Shown piece by piece: positions 44,362-55,981 of a DNA stretch of 64,000 nucleotides. Source of the stretch: Exophiala sp. HKRS030 (taxonomy: Eukaryota; Ascomycota; Eurotiomycetes; Chaetothyriales; Herpotrichiellaceae); NCBI GenBank assembly GCA_023897205.1, contig JAHWDD010000003.1, forward strand, positions 6,513,665 through 6,577,664. Reading direction: 5' to 3'. Position numbers and translations under genes: made by a program. The number at the start of each line of letters is the position of its first letter. Positions within the stretch are counted from its first letter, which is position 1. Below the pieces are notes generated by a model. That model made no database searches. It saw only the letters and a list, made by a program, of their open reading frames with translations, and had not been told where the DNA came from.

Positions 44362-46268
44362 TCAAATCCATCTCAATCGCAAAAAGCACAAATCTCTCTC
44401 TCCTTTACCGATGATACGCAAACCTACATGATCCTGATCCTCCGGTCTCACAAAATACATTTCATCTCCCAACCTCAAATCTTCGAGTTTGACCAGATTA
44501 GACACATGTTCAGTTCCATTTGTCGCCGAAACCTTTCGAAACTGTGCCATTCCTATTGAAGGAGTTTCGACCTCCAGACTGATATTTATACCGGGTATGC
44601 TGTCGACGTACTGTGGTTGATCTGGTTCGATCCGAACTTCTTGAGTCGACGGTCCCGATCGTAATGTCGACGATGAATCTGATGGGTTGCTTGCTATCTG
44701 GTCAACCTTTCGCTCGTCCTTCTCATTGCTCTGACTGACAATGTCCTCAACCATATCGGATTTCAAATCAAGTTTTTCGAATACAGCTTCATCCACCGCC
44801 TCTGCTTCACCTATAGCCGGCATGTGCGGCTGCTGCTGCTGCTGTTGAGACATGACCGAAGAAGTTACCGGCGAATACCTGGGAAAATCTCTCAGGTTGT
44901 GCCTGCTGGTCAATGGAAAAGCACGACCATGCTTTTCTTTGACGAGACGTCTACATTCGTCGTCCATGACCGTGATGACGCCCCTGAGCTTCTTAACCAC
45001 CTCTGAGCTGTAATCCGCCAGGTCCGGAATGGTCCATTGATCATACAGCCGGCCGTGAGTGGCCGACACCATGAACGCCCCGTGTGACTCGATGAACAGG
45101 TGGCAGAGGAAGCAGGCAGCCTTGCTCGTCCCGATGAAGCGAGGTGGAATGCGTGGTGGTGGTTGTGACTTGAGGTAATGTGTAATGATTTGTACCTCTG
45201 CGTGTACGTGACATTTCACCCGTTTGCCTTCGGCAGATATCGTCGTCCATTTCGAAGCATATGGTTCGAGATATAGCGGTGTGATGTTTGTGAACAAAGC
45301 TCGTGAACCTCTCTTACGGACATCCTTTACCAGCGTAACCGGTATCCTGTGGTACGCGGCGAGTTTATCGATCTGCATGACGAACTTGTTGTTGAACCAC
45401 TTTTTAGGACTTATTCCGGCCGAAGAGAGGGTGTTCCAGAAAGACATTTCCCCATCACGAGTGGTGACGGAGAAGCATTTCTTGACAATGACTTGCAACT
45501 CATACATCTCATCAATCGATGACAGAGATTCGGACCTGCGTAGGAACTCTTCGAAATCAATCTTCAGGCGAGACAGTCTTCTAGAAAGATCTTGACCAGC
45601 CGGACCTCGAGCAGTCTGCCGTAAGCTTGCCAGGGCACTGTTCGGGCTGTCAGAAATGACGAGTTTTAGAGTATGGTTCCCACGCCTGAAAGAAGGTGTT
45701 CCTGTAAGGAAAAAGTGCATGCGTTCTAGGATTCGACCGTGACAGAGATTGATGACCGCCTCTGAAACTCCCGAGATGCATTGTGTTGTTGTCATTTCTG
45801 CCAACAAATTTGATGAGAAGAAACACCGACACGTCAACATTTAATATACATACCATCCCTCGCGCAAGACGTCAAAAGCTCACATATGTGACCGAGACCA
45901 GCCTTGAATTCTTTATTTACTCCTTCATTGGCCGCGACACGGAAGATGAGTCCTTCGGGTTCGTGGTTCTCTTCGACACACACAGCGGTGACACTACCTA
46001 CTCCTTCCTTTGCTGCCAGTATGTACGCCACGTCGTCCGCGAGCCGCCTTTCCACGTCGAAAGAGAGTTGTCGTCGGGCATTGTTGCTCCAACTCTTGTC
46101 GTGGTGGGCGGCATCGCTGGTCGCAGGGAGCCAGAGCCTTGGTTTGATGGGCACCTGATTGCACTTTCGAGACAGTGCAACCAGATCTCGGCGGAAATCG
46201 TCCTCGGACAAGGGTTTCCAAACGGAATTCTGCCGAGTGGCAGTCTGAACAGGTTGCGGCCGTGACAT
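44362..46268 (-). CDS. OTT_1508-like deaminase-fold protein, two exons
   Basis: Exons 45854-46268 and 44362-45797 (56-nt intron) give 616 residues. The middle has the zinc-binding signature of the cytidine-deaminase fold: KCHVHAEVQIITHYL supplies His and the Glu proton shuttle, and SKAACFLCHLFIESHGAF supplies the CxxC pair, followed by VSATHGRLYDQWTIPDL. This arrangement matches the OTT_1508-like deaminase family (PF14441), which is expanded in fungi and related to deaminases from conflict systems. The N-terminal 200 residues are helical with no known domain. The C-terminus has a QQQQQQ run and ends in MYFVRPEDQDHVGLRIIGKG, a possible extra strand domain. Substrate and role are unknown. All four key residues are intact, so activity is plausible. 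Confidence 0.83.
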
Positions 46269-47036
46269 TGAAAAGCCCTCGAGCAGGTAACGTCGCGGGA
46301 ACACCTACCGTCACTTTTGGTTCTGATTGAGCTCACCATGTTGTCCGAGATACGGCAAGCGCCAAATTGATTGGCACCAGTAAGAATGTGCCAGCTGGCG
46401 ACCAGCTTAGGGTCGTTGTGTGCTGCATCATGCCTGCAGTTACATGCATCTGAATCTCGTTGAGCGAATCATGGGGACACCACTTGTGGCTGAAGAGAAA
46501 CCCATTGACATGGCGTACAAACAGGATATCCCATTTGTGAAGCCTCGGCTCTACCTTGCGAACATTGAGATTACATGATCAAGCGATCAACACAACACTT
46601 GAAACATGTTGTCATTATCGAGAGGGTAGAAGGAGTCAAAAACACCATTGAATTTTCGTTTACCAACCACATGCCATGGCCAAGCCATTCTCAAAGGGAA
46701 ATCTAGTCTTTAATGCTGTAATGTACGTACTGCTTAGGTATCTTGGGTATTAAGAATAGAATACAGTCTCGCAAAGAGTGCATTGTTCCTTATGCGTGTT
46801 AGTATTACTACCGCAGCAGTAGGAACAGTCTATGCAATGCATTCCATGCAATTCCTTCTCGACACCGCCATCTTTTACGGTCACTGTACCACCCATGGAA
46901 AGAATCATATATCGCCAGTATCAATGCAATTTGCCGGTCCCAGTATGGAGTAAACCATCCTCTCATAGTCGGAAAGAGAATTTCTTGGACGCCAGAAAAT
47001 GCAACATGTATGGCCATCAACAGTATCAATCTCCAA
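46269..47036. other. Intergenic interval upstream of the deaminase
   Basis: It contains the deaminase promoter and the 3' flank of the BAG gene. No gene is supported on either strand. Confidence 0.5.
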
Positions 47037-48278
47037 TCAACCTTTCGCAACGGCATCCAACCTCTTCATTATGTCATTGGTCTCATTGATCAAACCCTTT
47101 CTGAACGCTCTTGCCTCGGGATTGTCGACGTCAATAGCATCCGCTTTGAGCATAATATGTAGCATGATACTCTCGCTCAATTTACGATGCTCCTTCTCCC
47201 TATCTTGAGAATTCGAAGGAGGATTGGAGATAAACTTTTGACAGAGAGGCAGCCACTGGTCTTGAAATGTATTTGAGAGGGCTTGCAACTTGCCCAAAGG
47301 AGTGCTGGGATCTGCAGAGACTCGGGCTGACGGAGCTGGCGTCGAACTTGGTCGTGGTGATGAGCCTCGTGTGCGTAACGGTTCTCGTCGGTAGGTCCTA
47401 TCGTCCACATCAGGCCTCAGACTGCCACGAGATTGTCTCTCAGAAGCACTGCCAGAGGGAATATGGCCGTTGGGAGAAAGAAAGTTCGATGAGATTGGTG
47501 ACTTCTGGGTCGGTAATTGTTCGCTGCTTCGATCTCTGACCGATGATAGCGCACGAGGCCGTCTCCGGGGATTTTGGCTTGCCACAGATTCCTGATCACT
47601 GGACGACGGACTATCGCGGTCGCTGTAGTCAAGCACACCTTCGGTCTTGATCGCTGCCACTTCGCTGTTTTGTTTCATATTGTATTTCCTCAAGGGCCAC
47701 GAATCATGCTTCAGATCCCGCTTTTTGTAGACCAGCCGGACCCTTCTGGGATCAGTCGACAAAGCCCGTGCCACGGCTTCACGCAGCTGACCAACATATG
47801 CTTTTTCTTCACTAATGGAGTAGGCAGGAAACTCGACCGGTATGAGGGAAGCCATGTACCGTACGAGGATCAGGTCAGGTGCTTCGGGGTCATCGTAAGT
47901 ATTGTTGTGGGCTTTTGTCATTGTCGGTCGATGAGCATCGTGTAGTATGTCATGATCTGCGTCGATGTACTCGAACTGGCTTGAAAGATTGCGCGCGTAG
48001 GGGTCGACAATGTGACTGGTGTACGGTGAGCCTCCATTGCGCCCACCACCATAGGCATAGTAGCCGCCGTAGCTGCTCATCAGAAAACGGCAGACGAAGA
48101 ACAGGAGAGAGAGGAGGACGACGGCAAGGGTAGTATAAGAGGCGGTGGAATAATCTGTTAGGGCGGTGTTGAGGTGATTGTGAAATTCAGGTGGGAGCCG
48201 GCGGAGGAGGGGTTCGGCGAGGCTAGTGAGGCTTTGTAGGGAGTCGGAAAACCAAGTCTGCAGACTTGAGGAAGCCAC
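47037..48278 (-). CDS. BAG-domain Hsp70 co-chaperone with N-terminal membrane segment
   Basis: A single exon of 413 residues. A hydrophobic helix at residues 48-68 (TLAVVLLSLLFFVCRFLMSS) suggests membrane anchoring. Residues 140-220 have a ubiquitin-like pattern (LGQ-like VGQLREAVARALSTDPRRVR, LVYKKRDLKHDSWPLRKY). A long serine/arginine-rich disordered linker follows. The C-terminal BAG domain reads TPLGKLQALSNTFQDQWLPL, HRKLSESIMLHIMLKADAID and NDIMKRLDAVAKG. BAG proteins speed ADP release from Hsp70; yeast Snl1 and fission yeast Bag101/102 are similar membrane-linked forms. It is divergent from the F-box gene, with 1.4 kb between starts. Confidence 0.88.
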   Translation of the reverse strand: MASSSLQTWFSDSLQSLTSLAEPLLRRLPPEFHNHLNTALTDYSTASYTTLAVVLLSLLFFVCRFLMSSYGGYYAYGGGRNGGSPYTSHIVDPYARNLSSQFEYIDADHDILHDAHRPTMTKAHNNTYDDPEAPDLILVRYMASLIPVEFPAYSISEEKAYVGQLREAVARALSTDPRRVRLVYKKRDLKHDSWPLRKYNMKQNSEVAAIKTEGVLDYSDRDSPSSSDQESVASQNPRRRPRALSSVRDRSSEQLPTQKSPISSNFLSPNGHIPSGSASERQSRGSLRPDVDDRTYRREPLRTRGSSPRPSSTPAPSARVSADPSTPLGKLQALSNTFQDQWLPLCQKFISNPPSNSQDREKEHRKLSESIMLHIMLKADAIDVDNPEARAFRKGLINETNDIMKRLDAVAKG

Positions 48279-49698
48279 GGTGAAAGAATATCAACCCAGT
48301 AGGAAACTGAGGTAGCGACGCTCAACCACAGGCAATCGCAGGCTGAGTGTTTGTGGGATTTATTTTGACGATTTTGAGGCGATTGAAATCGAGGCGAGAA
48401 AAAAGTGGTAACAAGAATCGACGTCGTCAGTGGTGGAGAATGTTGATGTTCGAGGTGGATCGCTAGAAGGAGAAAAAGCGATAAAGAGAGTACGATCAAT
48501 TCGACAGGGGAGAGGAATGATATGAGTGGTAGAATCTTCTAACTCATACGTAGTTGTAGTATGGGATGAGGAATCAGTCTTTCGAACGGGCTGGGCCACC
48601 CTGTTATGTTCTCGGTTTAGGCGGCGAGGATCATACAACAGGGATGGGGGATGACGAAGACAGCCTCGCACGGAGAAAGTGTCGAATTGTCGACGGAAAT
48701 GGGTGATTGTGTGCGTGATGAATTACTGATGCCTGGTTTCAATGTCTCTTTTCTTCTTCTCTTCTCTCTCTCCCGTAACTCATTCAGCCGCAAGCATGAG
48801 ATCGCAGGATTGACGCCTTTTCTTCCAGCTGGTACTTGACGGATTGGCAGTTTCTTCCGCGTTTCTCCCGTCCATGGAAAATTGTTTTTGCGGAACCCGA
48901 AGGACAAAGGCCTCAAACAGCTGACATAATTCCTTGGCGTCTTCTGATGGATGTTCAAATGCACGTCGATTTCCGACCCTGTTCCATGTATTGATTGATT
49001 TTCACAGGAAAATGCCTCGGACTCGCCTGGTCTTATCCGGTACACCTGAGAATAGTAACTCAGCCTTGGGGATGATTCGGCTCCGTCTCGCCGGATGAAA
49101 AATATCATGCTCCTATCAGACCACGAGTGTCCTCGGGGCACACAAGGCTAATGACCCCTGGGGTTGGTACTGTACGGAGTACATAGAACCATTTCTGTTT
49201 GTACACCACTGGCTCCCAATGGCCATGAAACAAGCAACAAGTTTGTATTGGGGCGTTTGACTACCATAACCTTCGAGAACAAACCCCCAAGACGTTTCGT
49301 CGCCTTGAATCCAGCTTCCGAGAGACTTTTTGGTCATGTTCTCTGCTTCATGATACAAAGACCTTGCAACAAGCCGCTCTTTTCTCCACCGGTACCTCTT
49401 TGGCAACTTTCGAATATGTAGGTACTTCTATCAAGTGGCCTCCATGCCCATGTGGTTCTCATTGTGAATCCATCATGTCTAGTTGGTGCCCCGTGCCACC
49501 CGTATCCTCTGCTGAGGCTCTACCGCCATACGACCTTATTCACCGGCTTTGACGCGCCGCGATATGTTCAATCACCGCCTCAACTCAGAACAGCGTGCTT
49601 GGCGAACAGGATACACACATCATGAAGCTATCTTCGTGGTCAAAATGGTAACATTGCAGCATGTTCCATACTCAAGGTAGTCGCGCAACTTTGACAAG
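48279..49698. promoter_or_regulatory. Divergent interval between BAG and F-box genes, 1.4 kb
   Basis: No coding sequence is convincing despite some short open frames. It contains an exact GTACGGAGTAC palindrome-like element at 49172-49182, inside a 20-bp segment also found at 31284-31303. Confidence 0.5.
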
Positions 49699-50682
49699 AT
49701 GGCCTCACGTGAAGTGTTCAGGATTCCAGAATCGGTACGAGCGCTTGACTATCCTCATAAGCATCTTCCACTAACACAGAACATCAAGATCCTCGAGAAG
49801 GCGCTGGTGGAGGTGTCGGCTCCGCAACATCATGGTCTCAAGAGAAAGCGTAACGACGAGATCAATGAAAACCCCGTCAAGGCCGATTTTGTCACGGGAA
49901 AATACAATACAATTTTTGGACGCAGGGTCGCAGAGGCAAAGACAAAGACACAAACACAAACACAGAATTACACTGAGACAATTATCGAGACGATTGACCA
50001 TGACTTGCTCGTCCAAATTTTTGGATACCTCGACGTCCCGAGCCGCGTTTCACTAGCCCTGACGAACAAATTCTTTGGCAGCTTCTGCATGACTCCTGGA
50101 GTCAGCGGACCAATTCTCTTGTCAAATTGCACACAACTCAGTTACGTACCGGACTCAGATTCACTCATCGGCTACAGTCACGACGAATACCACACATACT
50201 GCAGCAGACGCCGCATGACTCTCCTCCTCCTGCGCAACTGGATGCCCAGCGACCTCCAGTTCTGTTGGACCTGCATGAAATACACGCCTCTTTCGGGAAC
50301 CAAGCCCACTGAAGCCTTCTTCAAACCATGGAATGACAATGCCAAGGGCACAATGGTCATCACCATGATCGACGAGTCGGGAAAGGAAGACCCAGACTCA
50401 ACCCTTCGCGTCGAATTGCACTGTCACGACGCCTGTCTCCCTCGCATCGCTGAGAACCAGCCGATGCCATTTGATCTGCTCTGTCGGCACTTGCCAGGCG
50501 GCCGTGCCGTCCACTACAACTTCGGCGTCGAGATGCAGGAGGTTGTCTACTTGGGAAGTGAGGTTTTTGAGTGGGGCCTTGCGATGCCTCGCGTCAATCA
50601 CATAATGAAGATACGGCGCGTCAGCTTCGAGGAAGCTCTCTGTAAGCATGTGGGTTCTCCCATTGGCTTGTGGAAGAAGTGA
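49699..50682 (+). CDS. F-box protein
   Basis: A single exon of 327 residues. The F-box is at about residues 98-130: IDHDLLVQIFGYLDVPSRVS followed by LALTNKFFGSF. F-box proteins join substrates to the SCF ubiquitin ligase through Skp1. The C-terminal part has LRNWMPSDLQFCWTCMKYTP, a cysteine pair often found in fungal F-box proteins of this length, and no leucine-rich or WD repeats. A short KTKTQTQTQ repeat precedes the F-box. The substrate is unknown. The ATG at 49699 is the first in frame, and sequence before it is not protein-like. Confidence 0.82.
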   Translation: MASREVFRIPESVRALDYPHKHLPLTQNIKILEKALVEVSAPQHHGLKRKRNDEINENPVKADFVTGKYNTIFGRRVAEAKTKTQTQTQNYTETIIETIDHDLLVQIFGYLDVPSRVSLALTNKFFGSFCMTPGVSGPILLSNCTQLSYVPDSDSLIGYSHDEYHTYCSRRRMTLLLLRNWMPSDLQFCWTCMKYTPLSGTKPTEAFFKPWNDNAKGTMVITMIDESGKEDPDSTLRVELHCHDACLPRIAENQPMPFDLLCRHLPGGRAVHYNFGVEMQEVVYLGSEVFEWGLAMPRVNHIMKIRRVSFEEALCKHVGSPIGLWKK

Positions 50683-51520
50683 GACACCGAGGAGAAGATT
50701 GGGTAGAAGAATAGGTTCTCCAAATAGGCAATCCACGTGTGGTGTTCGTTATGTCGAGCTTTCTTTCCACTGGCTTTGTGAATCGTAAGCACCCGAGTGA
50801 TATTGCATGTTGTTCTTCTTCGATTATGAAGCAGTATTTGAGAGTCAAAGTGGCCCCAAGCGTGCACTGGTCTACCGATCTTTGTAGCAATGTCGTCCGT
50901 CAGTGCCAACCTGAGTATTAGGTGGAACCGAAGTTAGAGGGTAGTGATTTGTATGCTTGATCCCCCTCAAACCGAACCAATTGTTTCTGTGACGTTGGCT
51001 GACTCGCAGCCGTCACGACTAACATGAAGCAAGACGGGGCAATGACTGTCGACTGGATGGGTGTGCATGTTGGATGATGACTGATTGACAGTCTTGAAGA
51101 GGGGCTTCCCTCTTCTGGAGATGGCGACCGGGAACTATTACCACGTTCTATGTAAGACTTGCCCCATTGCGAACACTGTTGTCACGGTAGTCGTGTAGAA
51201 GGCGGCGCTAAACCTCATCAGACAGAAGGCCTTTGTGCCGTGGTGGAGCTTTTAAAACAGTGTATGCTTTTGGTAGCAGGCGAAACAAAGTCGACCGTGG
51301 TGTGATGATGGGTCACATGGCACACCTCAAATAGGTGCTCTGCAACAACACAGCATTCTGAAGCCGTGTGCTTTATGTCTAGCGACGCCTGTAGTGGTAT
51401 GTCGTCTGTGTCCTGGTTGGACGTTTTTGGCGATATGGGGTATATCGGTAGGGTACCGATGCATATTGTGGATCCGTGGATTGGTGCTGAATAGTTCCAG
51501 TTGCTAAGAGAGACCTGTTC

Positions 51521-51550
51521 TGCACACACACACGCGCACGCGCGCGCGCG
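51521..51550. repeat. Alternating purine-pyrimidine tract, (CA)n/(CG)n
   Basis: A 30-bp run of strictly alternating pyrimidine and purine, CA steps then CG steps, the sequence type most prone to left-handed Z-DNA. It lies outside any gene model. Confidence 0.9.
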
Positions 51551-52313
51551 AAAACACTTGGGTTACTCAACATTCTTAGCAGCTGCAGCGTTGAGGGGTG
51601 AGATGAATTGAGGTAGCAGTTGCAGCTGTCCGGACGAAGTTGGAAGCCAGGTTGAAATGGTTCCCTCCTTTGGACTTGAGGAGAGGGCATGAATATGAGT
51701 ACGAGTTCAAGGTCTTCGAAATGCAATGCATCAAGTGTCTTCCCTTCCCACAGGCTTATTTCTGTATTGGTGGGTACCTACATGTCTCGTCGATGCGTTA
51801 GGTCTTGAGTGACAGTAGAACACACAGGGCCTCGCTTCGTGTGGAGGATGAAGCACTCAACTGCAGCATGGTGACACCCGGCGAGCTACCGGGACCAGGG
51901 CTGGACGTGCAGCCTCAAAATATTATGAGGCACCCAATGGTCTCGGTGCAAAGACATCCTCTAGAAGCTATCACGATTTGCAAGGAATGATTGGTGTAGG
52001 AAAGAAAGCTGGCAACGCATGTTGTAAGCGGGGAAACAGGGAATGATTGCAAGCGGTCGTAGTGTCCGGGAGAAGGCGAAGAGAAAAAGAGAAAGCCATT
52101 TGATGTCATGGTCCATAGCACGAGTCCACAAGCTTCGCATCATGCCATGTCAAAATCCCGCGCAAATCAGTTCGCGTACCTGAAGATACGAGGAGGAAGT
52201 GTTGGGTTCGCCCGGTGGGATGTAGTGGAAGGGTAGGGAACAAATAGTGGTCAGCCCCCAGCTAAAACAGCTAAAACAGCTCCCCGGCTGCACCAACCCA
52301 CGCCGCCAGTGTT

Positions 52314-52342
52314 GAACATCCCACGTTCAGGGTGGGATGTTC
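52314..52342. other. Perfect 11-bp inverted repeat in the 50.7-53.2 kb gap
   Basis: GAACATCCCAC, a seven-base loop (GTTCAGG) and GTGGGATGTTC. It is about 900 bp upstream of the luciferase-domain gene and could be a protein-binding palindrome or an RNA hairpin. Confidence 0.9.
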
Positions 52343-53248
52343 ATTTCCTCCCGTGAAAGATGAATATTTATCGACTCAATGAGACATATAGAATCAAGGA
52401 TCAGGAATCGGTGTTTTTCTCTCTCTGTGCGAGTTTCTCAAAAGCACCTTGAGGCTGTCCAACTCAGCTTACGCTTCGGTTTGACGCAAAAGGGGAGTAA
52501 GGCGTCGACAAGCATGCAGCATTCTGGGCATATGAGGGATAAAACAAGCAGCAGAAAGTGTCCAAGTGACCATCCCGCATGAAGTTGGGCTCGTAAAACC
52601 CTTGCACCGACCTGCGTCAGAAGAAGCATCAAGTGGCATCGCCTTCGTTGTGCCCCTCCAGGAACATCAACAAATTGGACGTCATGGGCCTTGTCCATTA
52701 AGGCCCTTTTAGGCGTATCATTGTCACTGAAACTACTACTCATCCAGTAGCTCAGAACCATCCCTCTCCACGTCGCTGATGCGCTTCTTACTGCTCCAGA
52801 CTGAGGCCGAGTACTCACTTATACGCTGTCAATCTACCTGCCTACGGTACCTTACCTTGCCTTATTCACAAAAGACCGCGTCCTCTGCCTCGAATCACCG
52901 TCGCTCCCCTTGTTCCATGGCTGGTCAGCCGATGCGAGCGTCATTCCTCTGCAAATCGCATCTCTCTCGCCTATGTACCCGGAAAGGCACATGCCTCACT
53001 CCGAGTTCAACAGGTCTTCGTCTTCGTCCTCGTCCTCGTCCTTGTGAAAGATCCTTCGATTTCTGCAACGCACCTGCCCTCGTGGCCGTGTGGTACCTCT
53101 CTCCACCTTGAAATTCTCACAAAAGAAAGTCCTCTCCTGCCAGACTCCTTTGGCAACTATCGTCCTCCCTCTCTCTCTCTCTCTCTTTTTCTATATTTTC
53201 TGTCATTGCTGAGCTTCCTCCTGTTACAAGAGTGCACGCCAATTCAAC

Positions 53249-54215
53249 ATGAACAACGATCTGTATATCCTTCCTAATGCAACCGAGCCTCAGGTCCTCC
53301 ACTCCTCTCTGCCTCTGCATCCCATTCTGGTCGTTGCTGCCCTCGCCATCTCGTTGGTGAGCTTTGCACTGTGGTGTGTCCAAGATTATCGCTTGTACAA
53401 GTCACTGGGACCAGGAGGGCCACCATACAATGTGTACGGCTGGGTCCTGACCTCCTTCATCGTTCGTCCTTATACACTCTCAGCACATGACACGACATGG
53501 ACAGGTGACTATCCTGAGAATGCTGCCCACAAAGAGATTCTGGCACTTCCAAATCGAAAAGGATCTCGCCCACTGATCCTGGGCATTGCTCCTCAACGAC
53601 AATTCAGCCAGAACCCGGGACCGTCGATGAATGCGGTGAGTTTGGTCAGCATGTGAACTCGAAAGGAGCTCATCCCCTTGATATTGTCTTGTGAGGTTTG
53701 TGGCTAATGACTGTAAGCGTGTGACATCTCTTTTTACCTCACTTGTTTTGAGAAATCCTAGGTCACTGCAGCAAAACCTTTCCAGCCTTGAAAAGCACAA
53801 CATTGCTCTTTTTGTACATCCAAGTCTCCTAGCCAAACCTCAAAACCTTCCCGAGGTTGCCACCGTCTCCCGAGGAGAACTTGGTCATATCCACGGCGAC
53901 GCATCCATGCATCTGTATTTCTCACCTGCAGATGCCAAAGAGATCATTGAGAAGGGCTGGGCCGAACGACACCGTTGTGCAAGAACAGCTCCATGGTGGT
54001 TAGGTGGCAGGAAATACAGTTGGAAGATCGGAGACACGTTTCTGATAGTGTATGCTCCAAGAAATGAGGAAGAGTTGGAAATTCTGCAGACTTTGCTCAG
54101 AGCCAGTGCTAGATTTATGACCGGAGAAGAGACGGTGGTGGCGCCATTGAAGGATGACCAAGAGATGGAGCATGAACATGATCATTGCCGAAGGAAAAGT
54201 GCTCCCGCAGCCTGA
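53249..54215 (+). CDS. Luciferase-domain (DUF5519-type) membrane protein, two exons
   Basis: Exons 53249-53635 and 53718-54215 (82-nt intron with GCTAATGAC) give 294 residues. An N-terminal helix (HPILVVAALAISLVSFALWC) likely anchors the protein. The C-terminal part reads SLEKHNIALFVHPSLL, GELGHIHGDASMHLYFSPAD, IIEKGWAERHRCA and YAPRNEEELEILQTLL, which is the fungal luciferase domain family (PF17648). The name comes from weak similarity, and no light-emitting role is known. An alternative acceptor at 53771 would shorten the protein by 18 residues but keeps frame. A histidine-rich tail ends the protein. Lipoyl synthase follows on the same strand. Confidence 0.75.
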
Positions 54216-54712
54216 CGATGCTCTTTCTGGACGCCATGATATCTGTCAGACTGGCAAGTCAACAATGTCGATTCACGATGGCATTCTCAAAGCATATGGC
54301 TCCTGGAGTGTTGGGGATGTCATTGTTATCATGGACCGTGGTATGGGAAGAGAGATGGAAATCAACTTGTCAACTACAACGACCATCATGTTTTAGAACG
54401 TTCACTGTGCGGAGTCCGGACGGATTGAACACTCATGAAGAATTCTAGGAGATGAAAGAAAATAGCAATCAATCGTCTGGTTAAAAGCTCGCACTGGACG
54501 AAATATGTACCTATATGTAATCTGTGCTCCGTACTAGGCTTGCTCTCGTACTAACGAGCGCAGCCGAGAATAAGCGCAAAATACTGACCCGTCAATGCCG
54601 CCGATCGGGCAGAATGGCGCATTTCATATCCCATACACCTTATTTGTCTCTGCTCATCATATTTCTAACCACCACCATCCTGTCCCTCAATCATCCACAA
54701 AAGGCCGACAGC
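54216..54712. other. Intergenic interval upstream of lipoyl synthase
   Basis: It contains the lipoyl synthase promoter, a CTCCGTACT element at about 54527, and an in-frame upstream ATG at 54614 whose product would begin with a membrane-like helix. Confidence 0.5.
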
Positions 54713-55981
54713 ATGGCCACAGTCGTCCCGCGTCATCGTTGTCTCAACGGACAACCTTGGTCCTCACCTTTCAAAGTCTTTTTGCTCCAGGGCACCACCA
54801 ATCCAACCGCATCAGCCCCTCGTCGGACATTTGCCACCACGACCGACGATGTCCCAACAACAAAGCCACGGGTGCGAGCCACTACATTCGCAGACAAACT
54901 CAACGCCGGTCCTTCATTTTCAGATTTTGTGTCTGGCAGAGACGAGCCTTTAGATCCGTCCGAAGCCTATGCCCTCAAGACCGCGCTGGTAGGGCCGGAA
55001 GGCAAGAAGAAACAAATTACCCGGTTGCCTTCGTGGCTCAAGACCTCGATTCCCGACAGCGCAAATTATAAAAAGATCAAGAATGACCTTCGAGGTCTCA
55101 ATCTGCACACTGTCTGCGAGGAAGCCCGGTGTCCCAACATCTCCGAATGCTGGGGCGGAAGCAGCAAGTCCGCCGCAACGGCGACGATCATGCTGATGGG
55201 CGACACCTGCACACGAGGTTGTCGCTTTTGCAGCGTGAAGACATCCAAGACACCCCCACCGTTGGATCCGCACGAGCCCGAACATACCGCTGAGGCATTG
55301 TCACGTTGGGGACTGGGTTACGTGGTTATGACGGTCGTGGACCGAGATGATCTGCCGGACGGCGGTGCGCACCATCTCGCCGAGACAATTCGAAAAGTCA
55401 AGGCAAAAGCACCGTCTATATTGGTGGAATGCTTGACAGGAGATTACCAAGGCGACCTGGAAATGGTCAAGCTGGTCGCTACGTCTGGTCTGGACGTTTA
55501 TGCGCACAACGTGGAAACCACCGAGGCACTCACCTCACAGGTTCGAGATCGTCGTGCAAACTTCAGACAATCCCTGAGCGTCCTTCAAGCCGCCAAAAAG
55601 GCCAAGCCGGATTTGATCACAAAGACGTCCATGATGCTCGGACTGGGGGAGACGGAGGAGGACGTGTGGGCTGCGCTGCGAGATCTGCGCGCTAATAGCG
55701 TTGATGTGGTCACCTTTGGCCAGTACATGCGGCCGACAAAGAGACACATGGCCGTACACGAGTATGTCACTCCAGACGTGTTTGAGCAATGGAGAGTCAG
55801 GGCGCTTGAGATGGGCTTCCTCTACGTCGCAAGTGGTCCATTAGTTCGAAGCAGCTACAAGGCTGGTGAGGCCTTTATCGAAAACGTCTTGAAGAAGAGG
55901 CGAGCTGGTCGAGCAGAGACCGCGACGGCAGATATCGCGGGCGATATACCCGTGAACAGTATCGAGCTGGGCAAGGCTTGA
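54713..55981 (+). CDS. LIP5: Lipoyl synthase, mitochondrial
   Basis: A single exon of 422 residues. This radical-SAM enzyme inserts two sulfurs into octanoyl groups on lipoyl domains in the mitochondrial matrix. The auxiliary cluster cysteines are in [13 protein letters not shown], and the radical-SAM cluster in [12 protein letters not shown] (CxxxCxxC). Further family motifs are [58 protein letters not shown] and [20 protein letters not shown], then [12 protein letters not shown] with the conserved RSSY serine. The ATG at 54713 gives a typical basic presequence ([12 protein letters not shown]). The in-frame ATG at 54614 would add an unlikely hydrophobic stretch. The neighbours are functionally unrelated. 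Confidence 0.97.
   Translation: MATVVPRHRCLNGQPWSSPFKVFLLQGTTNPTASAPRRTFATTTDDVPTTKPRVRATTFADKLNAGPSFSDFVSGRDEPLDPSEAYALKTALVGPEGKKKQITRLPSWLKTSIPDSANYKKIKNDLRGLNLHTVCEEARCPNISECWGGSSKSAATATIMLMGDTCTRGCRFCSVKTSKTPPPLDPHEPEHTAEALSRWGLGYVVMTVVDRDDLPDGGAHHLAETIRKVKAKAPSILVECLTGDYQGDLEMVKLVATSGLDVYAHNVETTEALTSQVRDRRANFRQSLSVLQAAKKAKPDLITKTSMMLGLGETEEDVWAALRDLRANSVDVVTFGQYMRPTKRHMAVHEYVTPDVFEQWRVRALEMGFLYVASGPLVRSSYKAGEAFIENVLKKRRAGRAETATADIAGDIPVNSIELGKA

Larger units (their letters stand above)
50683..53248. other. Gene-free interval, 2.6 kb
   Basis: The largest gap in the window. Short frames on both strands carry no domain or splice support. It holds a 30-bp alternating purine-pyrimidine tract at 51521-51550, a doubled agctaaaac unit at about 52260-52279, a perfect hairpin at 52314-52342 and a CT-rich tract at about 53167-53190 just before the next gene. 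A non-coding RNA gene is possible but not shown. Confidence 0.5.

Noticed and set aside
48617..49141. 174-codon minus-strand frame upstream of the BAG gene
   Set aside because: Composition is not protein-like, there is no motif, and it lies in a divergent promoter interval.
54614..54712. Upstream in-frame ATG of lipoyl synthase
   Set aside because: It would put a strongly hydrophobic segment before a matrix presequence; the ATG at 54713 gives a normal mitochondrial targeting sequence.
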